A stretch of DNA of 64,000 nucleotides from contig OU015655.1 of assembly GCA_907165275.2 (NCBI GenBank), forward strand, positions 13,466,501 to 13,530,500. The letters run 5' to 3'. The translations under genes and the position numbers were made by a program. This DNA comes from Zygaena filipendulae (lineage: Eukaryota; Arthropoda; Insecta; Lepidoptera; Zygaenidae). This document shows positions 45,178 to 57,100 of the stretch, one piece after another. Every line of letters begins with the position of its first letter. Positions within the stretch are counted from its first letter, which is position 1. The notes beneath the pieces are model-generated. The model was not told the origin of the DNA. It did not search any database and saw only the letters and a list, made by a program, of their open reading frames with translations.

Positions 45178-48100
45178 TCAGTCCTGCTTGATCGTATCGC
45201 TGACCGACTTGAGGAGCGTATCCGTAGTTTCCGGTGCGTCCTGCGCCTTCGTCCTCGACGGCTCCTTGAGGCTGCCGTCGGGTTCTATCGTGTATGTTTT
45301 GTTGAGGACGTCGTCGTCGGATCCGATGTTATCTGCGACGTCGCCGAACGATATGGCCGGCGACGCGTTCACATCGGGCAGTTTCTCCATAGAGATGGCG
45401 TCGGTGACGATCGTCTTGCTGCACACTCGCCACTCGTCCACCACCAGCAAGTGCTTGCTGAGGTCCCAGCCTGGGATGTACAATAGAAAATGCGATTTAT
45501 CTGATACGGAAAACTATTTGATCAAAAAATTGCATTAGTGTGATTTAAATTAAGCAGGTATGAAGCTTAACCCCTTGGCCACAGTCTTTGCGGCGGCAGC
45601 TCGCGCCGCTGATAGCTGTGGCCTACTTCGTATGTTGTCTACCATTTGTTTTTGCCGCCGCCGCCGCCGCCACCGCCGCCGCAAAGACTGTGGCGCCGCC
45701 CTAAGAAAGGTGCCAAAATGGTGACCATTCAACATACAGGCTGATTTAATTCAATTATTTATTATAATACTAGCTATTCCCCGCGGTTTCGCCCACTTTA
45801 ATTTAGGAGTTCCGGGACAAAAAGTACCATAATCCTTTGTACGCCTGACAATGTGCATGCAAAATTTCAGGATGATCCGTTGAGCCGTTAAGGCGTAAAA
45901 GCGCAACAGACAGATAGACAGAGTATATAATATGCCTTCTAACTTCCTTTGCAACGGTAGCGCGCCTGCCCCGCCTGCACGTCATCTCTAGTCAAAGGGG
46001 ATGTGGACTACTGAGAGAAGAAATGGGCATGTTGACTAATTTTATTTTTTAGTCCGTCTTGTAGATTATTAAAAAATATTGGACCCATATTTTTTCTTTT
46101 TTTACGTAATCAAAAAATAACGGCGATATATTGAGTTGAAATTTCGCGTGACGTCACTATTTTGACAGTTTGTATGGCGGTTTTAGCGGTTAGTGACGTC
46201 ACGACCCCTTCACCCTAAACTTTAATGCGCCTATCTCTGTATATTTTAATTTATTTAAAAAAGAAAAAATACGTGTCTATTGTTTTTTATTTTCTAACTG
46301 ACGGACTAGATAGAATTTTGATTTTCAATATTAGTCCACATCCCCATTGTTGAGGCCTCATATTAGTGTTTAGTATTCCATCAGTACTATATAGTGAGTA
46401 CTAAAATTTGAAAGCATTGGTGAATATCCCAACAGTTCTATAGAACTACCCCTCTACGGTGTGAGGCCTCACCGGTGCGCGCGAGCGCGGGCCGCACGCG
46501 CCGCCACTCGGCGGCCGCGACGCGCGCCACGTACCGCACGAGCTCGCCGGCCGGCGCGTGCGCGAGCCGTCCGGCGCCGGCGCCGGCGGCGCGGCCGGCG
46601 GCCGGCGCGCGGCTCCACTCGGCCGCCTGCAGCGCGCGGCACACCTGCGCGAACGGCCGCGACGACGCGCCGACGCCGCAGTACACCGACTGCACAGGGG
46701 GGCGATAACATTTTATTTGGACATAGATAAGCAATAGTGTGTTAACCCACATTGGAGAAATTTTGAGTAAATCGTGTTTTAAAAGTAGGAGCGCCATTTT
46801 GTGTCAACATTTTTTATGTTCAATATTTAGTTACATATTTAAGCAATGTAATAAAGTAAACACATAATTAAAAAACGTTCCCCAACTCTCAATAAATTGT
46901 TCAGATTCAATAACTTAATTTTGTGGGTTAACATGTTATTGCTTATCTGCGTCCATTTCTAGACACGCCGGTAGCGTGTCAAGCCAAAGTTCTGAAACTG
47001 ACAGAACTGGCGAGCCGCACCGTGTGTAATATTACACGAACCATTTGGAGCCACTTTTCACCCCTCCATATTTCAAAAACTATTTAACATAAACATGTCA
47101 AATTTGGCTCATGTATTAAGACTCGCGAGATAAACATGTGCTCCAAATTTCATATTTACACCTCAAACGGGCTTTTAGATATTAACGTCCAAAAATCGTG
47201 ATTTTTATCACTGACTGACCTATAGACCAAAATTATAACCGACTTCCAGATGACCTAGGAACTTGATATTTGGCATCGAGGTAGACTTTTAGGCGTAAAC
47301 AAAGGGAAAAATCTGAAAACTGGAAAAACTTAAAAAAAAATGATAATTATCAATATCTTCAGTTTTTAGGTATATCCTTATCAAGAAGGTAATATAACAA
47401 AGTCGAGTATTGAAGTATATAACTGGCTAATCAAAATTTTGAAGTATTCATAATGATGTATTTTACGTCACTCCATTAAACTGAGTCAAACATTGACAAT
47501 GAGTCAAACTTTCGTTATCAACACGAATTTTTCTATGGTTTATACGTATAAAACTAGCTATTCTCAAGTTAAAAGTAAATCAGCGTTTGTTTTACGTACG
47601 ACGTCATACGTATATAATTCATGAATATCTGTGAATATTTTCATCAGTTCACGCAAATATCCATTACATATTATTCACATTTGACAAAGAAAGTTCTGTA
47701 TGTAAAAATGATGAATAAATAATTCTTTTTCAAGAATAAAACTGCTTCTGGATAGAGACGGTTATTTGGCTCTTTTGTCCGCCTACAAGTGCGACGTATA
47801 ATCCTCGAACAGAAACTGTACAGGTACTGTCTAGATGATTTTGACTCCAATATAGAGATATACATGTAGGCGAGTTTCCTGAGTGACATAGGGTAGGGTA
47901 GGGGTTTTTATCCCGGAATTACTAAGGAAACTCCAAAATTAGCGCGGGTGAAACAGCGGGCAACAGCTAGTGTGAAATAAAATTGTGTATTGTGCAATAA
48001 ATTTTTGACCTCCTCAAAAATTTCAGGCTGCGACAGTACAGAAGAATCTCGTTACATTAACGGCATAATCCAGCAATTCTTCTCACTTGGAATGGCAACA

Positions 48101-51100
48101 TGGATTTAAAAGGCAGCTGTATAATTGCAGTCATGTACACTGTGCAAGATTTAGCCGATATAGGCAAAGTTATGGAAGATGCTTCAATAGCTGCGATTCT
48201 ACTTCGACTTCTAGGAGGCTTGAGTCCTCAATATGCTCCTTTATGCGTATGGTGACGTAATATATCGTGCTACTGGAGTTTGTTGCGCACTTGCGCAGCT
48301 TTTTCTCTTCAGCCATAGCGCTAGGAAGCTGTGAAGGGTGGATATTTTATGGGTGCTGGCTTCTGTCATAATAACTGTAATTTTATTGACGTCAATAAGA
48401 TACACATTATTGGCCAAATTTGATTAAACGATTTGACTATGACTTTGATTTTGACTTGTCGCAAAAGAACTGATGAAGTGTAGTCCGATCTCTTTTATCA
48501 TTTTAGAAATAAAAAATAGTGTCACTTGGTTGTCTTGTAGATGATACGAAGTTCACCGGGTCATCTAGTGTATTCTTTTAGTGTCGTCTTCGTCTTGATC
48601 GTCTTAAATATTAATTATTTACTACGTAGGTACCGACATTGTACAATGAGTCGTACAATCGAATTACTGGTGGGTGACACTTTTACGTTACACCAAATCA
48701 TTTACATTGGACTTTCCAGAGTTAAAACCTTAGATGGAGTACATCTTATCAATTTAGATCCAAGTCAGATCAAGGCACAAGAGAGCTCTATTGTAGAGTA
48801 CAACCGCCTGCGCACGTTATGGCGCCCTGACATGGCCAAATTAACTATAAACAGAAAAAGCGTAAAAAAAAAAAAAACGGATACGGCAATTCACTCAAAC
48901 ATTTTAAACGTCCAAGAAAATACAGAAAACACAAAAAAGATAGTTATACCACGGAAACGTAGGAAAATAAAATAAATTGACAAAAACCATTTTATTATGA
49001 ATAATAAGTACCTACTAATAATTTCTGCAAAAAGTTTTTCTTTTCCGATTCATTTATCCATTTCTGTTAATATACAATAATATTGTGACCTATATATCTA
49101 GACACGCAATAGCGTGTCAAGCCAAGTTCAGGCTAACAGAACTAGCGAGCAGCACCGTGTGTAACTTTTGACCCCGTCATAACTCAAAAACTATTTCACA
49201 CAAACATGTCAATATGAATCACGTATTCTCAAATAGAAGCTTTGATTCTTCACTCGTTAGTACGTCACGCGATAGGAGCGATGCACGATCAGGGAAAAAA
49301 AAATATAATCGTTTATACAGGTGCTGTCTGTCGACAAGAGTTGTAGTGTCATGTCTCCAAAATATTTTACTGCATGCGGTGTTTTCTTTAAATGTAAGCA
49401 AAATACGTTTTAATTATAAATGTAACTATTTTTATTCGTGTTTGTTTTATTTATTATTTGATCTATTGAATCTAGACACGGTGTAGGATGTTAAGCCGAG
49501 TTCAAGCTGACAACTGGCGAGCAGCACTGTGTGTAATATTACACGAACCCTTACTTATTCTGTCTGTAATGTAAAAATCATCAATCAAAATTTGATGACA
49601 GCCGGTCTTTGTATTTTATGGTCTTTACATATTTATGTATATGTTTATGTGTTATAGTCTTTACGTAGTGATTTGTTTTAAATCCAAACATGTTAGTTTC
49701 AGTAGGTACTTACTACCCCGTAAACGGATTGAAATACAATAGATTAACAGAGACCTAATACCTACTAATAATTTCTGTACAAAAAGTAGTGATATCCCAT
49801 CAAAAACATAAATGTGAAAATGGAAGCCAAAGTTTGTGCTTATTTGTCGACTTCACCGACAAAAGAATTGATATCTAAATGGGTGCCAAGTTCTGTAGAT
49901 AATCCTGAAATATATTCAAAGGAGCATAGAACTTGGCTAGTTTTCACATTAAAGTTATCTTTAGCTACTCGAATTATGTATCTTCTTTATATTATTATGA
50001 GCAAGTTACTGTTTTTATACTGTAAGGTCAATAGATCTCACCCCTTTAATATTTGGTTTGCTGGTAAAAACAAGCCAATATCATAAACATTTGTACTATA
50101 GTTTTTAGGCAAATATAAGATAACTTAAATGTGAAAACTAGCCAAGTTCTATGCTCCTTTGAATATATTTCAGGATTATCTACAGAACTTGGCACCCATT
50201 TAGATATCAATTCTTTTGTCGGTGAAGTCGACAAATAAGCACAAACTTTGGCTTCCATTTTCACATTTATGTTTTTGATGGGATATAATTATAATAGCTG
50301 TGCTCCGCGGTAATAGGGATGTTGACAACTTTTGAAAATCAAAATTCTAATTAGTCCGTCATTTAGAAAATAAAAAATCATAAGACACGCATTTTTTTAT
50401 TTTTCAAATAAATGAAAATACACAGAGATAAAGTGCATTAAAGTTTAGGGTGAGGGCTGGCGACGTCACTTACCGCTACAAGCCGCCATAACTGCACTAG
50501 TTAGTGACGTCACGCAAAATTTCAACTCAATGTATATCGCCGTTATTTTTTGATAACGTAAAAAAAGAAAAAATACGTGTCCAATATTTTTTATTAATCT
50601 ACAAGACGGTCTCATAAAAAATTTTTGCCAAATAGCCTATTACATTTCGCGCGCACGGTTTTTGGCTTCACACGTGAATTCCGGGGTAAAAGTACCCTAT
50701 GTCCTTCTCTGAACCCCTAACAAGTCAGTCATCATGCCCATTGTAAAACAAACTTCGTTTTTAAAAGTTTTTATTTAACCTGCAATGTATGTGTGTATGT
50801 AACTAACTATTTGTACGGGTGGAATCTTGCAACTCAATTTTGAAGCAGATATCTTCAACCGATTGAACTGAAAATTTTGTATACCTACACGTTCAGTTCA
50901 GATGACAATGCATGGTTTATTCCTTTGAGCGCATTTGAACAAAAGCTTGTTTTATAAAAAACGTTTTTTCTATAGAGACTAATATTATTTAATACTAGCT
51001 GTGCCCCGCGGTGTCACCCACGGTAATGTCAGAGTTCCCGCAGGAATCCCGGGATAAAAAGGACCATATGTCCTTTACTGTACCCCTGACAACGTGCATG

Positions 51101-54100
51101 CCAAATTTCATCCAAATCCGTTCAGCCGTTTTTGCGTGATTGAGTAAACGTATGCGAGGATAAGAGCGCATTTTCATCCGACTTGTTTCAAATTTATCGT
51201 CACTGCTCAGCTCCTATGTGTCTTAGCGTTATGTTATATAGCCTACAACTTGTCCAGGAGTATGGACTACAATCGTACCAAGATTGGTTAAAATCCCTTC
51301 AGTAGTTTTGGACCAATGCGTGCACATACAGACAGACAGACAAAAAATCTATTGATTACATTTTTGGCATCAGTATCGATCACCATTCATCCTCCAATAT
51401 CAATTTTGAATATATATTCAATGTACAGAATTGACTTCTCTACAGTTTTATTATAAGTATAGATAGATTTCTCACTCACCAAAGGCTCGTCGTTTATTGC
51501 ACAAATGATGATTGCCAATATGACAGCGTGGAAGTACGCGCAGAGCACGTCGTCCGTGCCGGCGCACTCCTTCACCAGCACGTACATCCGGCGGTCGTGA
51601 ACGTCCGGGTGCAGTATATAACTTCTGTCGCCGTATATCTCTTCTACGGTCGCCCAGTAGGAGGCGTCCGGGTTCGAACCGATCAATTTCTTCAGCGAAC
51701 AGCCCAATTTTATTTGGAAACCGGACAGTTTCAAATCTGTAACACGAAAACACTGTCGCGCATTCGATACTACTGTCGCCCGTAAAGTGCGTCGCATGTT
51801 AAGTTGGTCGACGGAGTGTGACGTCGTGTGAAAGGGCGTGGGAGGGGTCCAAGTTTCGTGACATCACATTTCAAAATCTCACACAACCAAATGTTGAAAT
51901 CGGTGGGGGTGGACTTTGTGTGATGAACACAGGGTTCCATTTTCCAGTCTGGGTTATAAATATATATCTATAGTATAATATATATGTAATAATATGTGTA
52001 GTATATACCACGTGTTGCTTGGTATCCACGACACAGGCTTATAGCTTAGTGTGGGATCAAGTAGATCTGTGTGTTGTGAAGTAAAAAAAAAATGTTGAAA
52101 TGCCTTTGAACTTTGATTTGATTGACAAAAACTTAAATGCACTAAAAAGAATAAACCGTTCACTGTCATCCCAACTAAATGTGTAAACAAAATTTCAGCT
52201 CAATTGGTTGAAGATATCTGCTTATGACTGTCTTGCAAGATTTCACACGTAGAACATAGTCACATACATACATTGCAAGTTAAATAAAAGCTTTTAATAT
52301 TTCCAACTCTAGCTCTATCTTTATGGTCTAAATGGGTTTTGTTGGCGAACTAAGGTTTCAATTGTTTTATCGAAACTAGGTACTGTGTTGATTTAAAAAT
52401 TTCTAGACGTAAAATTGCAAATAATGTAGGTTCATAAAAAAACCCGAAATTACTGTGACTTACTTTATGGGTGACCCCTTTTAAATATCCGTCGGTGTTA
52501 CACTGGGTGTAGGATTGCATGAGGGAAAAACCCGATAGCTTATGCTTACTTATCACTCACGCTCGCACTAAGCCAATCTCATAAAAACCGACCGAGTGCG
52601 TTCGTCTTAAAAAAAAAACCTTTTTAAACCTTAGGTAATTGAAATCCCCACTTGAAAGCCAGTTCCCATCCCCATTCCGGGTCAGCAGCGAACCTGCATG
52701 CTTTCTGGTGTTGCAGATGTTCATCGGCGGCGGTAATCCCCATCAGGGCTCTTATTCTCTACTAGCTGTGCCCCGCGGTTTCACCCGCGTGAAAAGTTTT
52801 TATGTAAAAACTTTTTTCCCGACATACGATTTGGATGAAACAATTAACAAAGCTTATATGTAGCTCCAGGCTAAGCTTATTCTACCTGTGAAAACAGCAT
52901 GACACTCCGTTCAGTAGATTCGGAGATTATCGCGAACAGACAGACAGACAGACAGAAAATAATTTTAATTACTCTTTTTTTTTGTGGTTGGTTACTCTTC
53001 TTTTATCGCCCCCTGTCAATTTTTCTTAAAAATATTCAATGTACAGAATCGCGGCTTCTACTCTTTTATTATAGTATAGATAGATGACCAACAACATTTC
53101 TTGCCCACAACGCGCGTCCCAAAAACACAATCCCCAACGTTCCAAATGCAAAAATATAAGAAATTTATATTCTTTCTCAGACGAAATAAAATTTTTTATT
53201 TCGTCTGAGTATTCTTTATGAAACAAGAGACGCTGTTAATGTTTTTTTTTAAGTGAAACTTCTGTGTACACGAGGCAAAAGAAATTTAAGTAGCGCCTTA
53301 TCTTAGCGCGACGCGTTATGGTCATAGTGAACAAGAGCTCTGGTGTGCCACTAGTCTGTTTGCCCCCTATGACATAAAAAAAAAATTGCCACAAAATAGT
53401 ACCCAGCAGGTTAGGCCCCAGCTGGTAGAATATGACCGGCTCGCTCCTGTTGGCGTCGCACGGCGCCGCCACCACCTCCCGGCGCAGGTACCCGTCCACC
53501 ACGTGCAGCAGCCGCGGCTCGTTCAGCGTGCGCAGGCACACCGCGCGCACCGCCATGTAGTTGCACGCGACGTGCAGCACCACCGCCGCCGCGAATATCG
53601 GCAGCGAGTTGCTGGCCGGCGGGAGGGGAGGACAGAACAAAAAAAATTAAAAAAAAAAAAAACTTAAAAAAAAATAATAAAACCGGCTCGCGTGAAGTCC
53701 GACATTAACTTGACATAATGGGACTTCTTTTTCTTTTTTTACGTAATCAAAAAATAACGGCGATACGTCGAGTTGAAATTTCGCGTGCCGTCACTAACCG
53801 GTGAAGTTTGTATGGCGGCTTGTAGCGGTTAGCGTTACGAGCCCCCACCCGAAAGTTTAATGCGCTTTATCCTCTGTATATTTTAATGTATTAGAAAAAG
53901 CAAAAAATACGCGTCTATTGTTTTTGATTTTCTAAAGTCCCTGAGTCAAATGCTAAAACAGGTAAAAAACGTTACTAAAATGTATTTATTGAAGAGTTTT
54001 TTTTTGGATAAATTTTAAATTAATAAATGAAGTTTTTTTAAACATACTGCAGGCGCTTGTAGTATGAAAAAATGTTAAATTTAGTGCACTGTATTTTTAA

Positions 54101-57100
54101 AAGAGGAAAAAGTTAATCGTTTAACCGTCTTGCAAACTAGCGGGTGTGAGTGGTTAGGACTAGTGCACCAATATATCTATATTGTAACTTTAAACTGACA
54201 GCTTGCTGCTGGAGAGTTTGTTGCGCAGCTTCTTCTCTTCAGCCATAGCACTAGGAAGCTGTGAAGGATGGATATTTTATGGGTGCTGTCATAATAACTG
54301 TAATTATATTGACGTCAAAAAGAGCCACATTATGGTTCAAATTTGAATAAAGGATTTGACTTTGACTTTATAATGTGCACACTATCTTTTATAATTTTCC
54401 TAATCAACCTTCGTAAGTATCACAGGGAGAGCTTATCTCAATTCAAAAAGCGGTTCCAACAACCGGCTCGTACACAAAATTGCACTTACCCGAAAACAGA
54501 TATGATGAAGAGAGCGGTGAAGGAAGCCAGTAGGTTGACGGCCGTCTCCTGGGCGGAGTCTTTCGCCGCCACGTCCGCTAGGTTGCCGCGCACGGCGTGG
54601 TGCTGCGTCATCGCCACCCGAGTGGCGCCGCCTGCAATAATAGTATATTTATTTTATTTATTAATTTAACAAAATTCCACAGCACATGACAGTAGGTAAT
54701 AACAAACAAATTTCATAAAACTATATTTAGGCCATTACGGAATAGCACTATGTTACCCAATCTTACACATTAGCAATATTATTATATGTATTAAAGAATA
54801 AGTAATTAAAACTGAAATTATTTTAATGTTGATTCGAATCGCAAATGTAAAAATGTGCCCAATGTTGTATGTTGTATAGAATAGAGACTAATATAAAGAA
54901 GCGACACTATCCGCCTGCCACCAATGGGCATGTACATTGTACACGTGTACATTGTACAAGCCGGTTGTTTTTACTTGCGGGAAAGTACTTGAATCAGTTC
55001 ATTTGCATAGTGTCCCCTAGCTGATGATTTTGGCGGCCCCTGAAACTGCCGGTTGTGCCTCACATTCGTCGGTGACAGTGTAAAACCCCGAATCTACTAC
55101 AGGGCCCTTATATATCATAGTCCTTGCCCATAACGCGCGTCCCAAAAACGCATTTCCAATCGTTCTAGATGCCAATATATTAGAAATTCTTATTCTTTAT
55201 GCTATAAGAAACGTTGTAAATGTATTTTTTTTGCAGTAAAACTTATTTGATTACAAGGGAAAGACAGTTTTTGCGGCGTCTTATCGTAGCGCGGCGTGTA
55301 TGATCATAGTGAATAAGGGCTCTGGTAGGCAGCGCGTATCTGCCCAGGGGTTCGATTATTGAATCGCTCGAATTACTTTCACGCACGGAATCTCGAATTC
55401 ACGTGCGAATCCTCATACATTTAAACATTCACGCGTGAATCTTGCAATTCCGTGTGCGAATAGTAATTCGAGCGATTCAAAAAACCGACCCCCTGCACTA
55501 AGTTCACAGGTGAAGCTTAAAACTATAGCTTAAAATTTTTATTTTAACAAATTGGGCACTTTTTTACGTAGAAAGTAATAATTTCTGTGTATTGCCACTA
55601 ACCATTGATCTGATATGTTAATGTTATTTATTAAGACGGTAGGTACGGTATTATAAATTGTCACATACGCGGTTTTATCCAATGCTAGTTGCGCGGATTC
55701 GCACTATCCATAGTAAAGATGATCAGAGTCGCTCACCGGCAACTCCGACCACCGCCTTCATTATGGTGCTGATGCACAGCGCGGATCTGGTGTAACTCCT
55801 GAACATAGGCAGCGACATTTCTATACACATAGCAGCGTCGTTCAAGGTGTCAGCATACAGTCTCCACTTTTTACTGTACGCATCCAAGTATGTACTGAAA
55901 TATCCAAGAATTATTATCTTCATGGGCACAGCCAGGAGAAGCAAAGGTTTATTTATTACATTTATTTATTATTAATTTGTTAGTAACATAATTATGACTA
56001 TTCCAAACAATTAATTTTAGCTCTAGCCCAAGGTTAACTTGCCAATAATATTTTCACTTTTAATTGGCTACTACAATCACGGCCATGACATCTCATCACA
56101 CAGTTCTTGAATATATATTCAACTCCTTTGATCCAGTATTCATACTAATATTATACTACTAACTTACTGAACCTATTCTATAAATCGTTTCACAGATAGG
56201 AAGTGACAGTATCCCTAAACTCCTGAGTGGCATAGGGTACCACTTTTTAGAGATCCTGAGGGAGTTCCGAAAATCACGCGGGCGAAACCGCGTGGGAACA
56301 GTTAAGGTACGGTTTCCTACGAGAGCGGTGCCATTATCTAGTGGCCGTATTCGCGGTGGATGACGTCACTAAAACGTCTGGGCTTGTCTATAATCTTTTG
56401 CTGCAATATTGTATAATGCTTCATAATTTTTTGACCAAATCAATTAATTGCTCTTCATTTTCGCTCGTCCAAGTCACATTCTGATCATATTAAATACTAT
56501 GGCCGCTAGATTACGGCACCACTCTCCTAGGAAACCATAGTTTTAGTGCAAAGTAAATGCTTAAATGGATAAAATTCTGTTGATGCAATCGACCAACATA
56601 CCCATGAGTGAAAGCAAAGACGATTTTCCCCAAATGCCCGCAGCCATCTTTAATGACCCACGTAACAGTGGCGGCTAAGGGCGTGGCCGTTGTGTCTCCC
56701 ACACCCACTCCTCGCAACACTTCCTGAGTCGCCAGCGTACCTAGAAAATATCATATTTGTTTTTTGAATGATTCAACACCAGTATCATCAAACATTTTAT
56801 AATGCCAATTGTGTTAGTATTTAAAAACTTGTTCGAAGTTTGGGCACAAAACCAATCGATGGACAAAACATAATGTAAATAAAATGTGTTTTTAATTTTT
56901 GTTTTCCTATGGTATTCTTATGTCAATAAGCCTACCATAACAATATAAACATATAAAAACATATTTTGTTTGTTAGATGTTAGAAAATGTTATACAATGT
57001 CCACAGCGTCAACATTGGACTGTTTGGTGAGACTGAAAGTCTCCCCAAATTTGTATGGCTTAATCCTAAATTAATAATAACTAATATATGTATAAACAAT

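Noticed and set aside
45188..45538. 116-codon plus-strand ORF
   Set aside because: Antisense to the last RUSF1 exon, whose splice phase and conserved VDEWRV motif identify the real strand.
46461..46730. Plus-strand Arg/Ala-rich ORFs
   Set aside because: Antisense shadows of GC-rich RUSF1 exon 8.
48541..48660. Upstream part of the 144-codon ORF as a signal-anchor protein
   Set aside because: Only the PIF1-like C-terminal part resembles a protein; the hydrophobic start is chance translation of repeat flank.
49814..50086. A 90-codon plus-strand protein gene
   Set aside because: Half of it is one arm of the inverted repeat and the rest is low-complexity spacer; no splice or family support.
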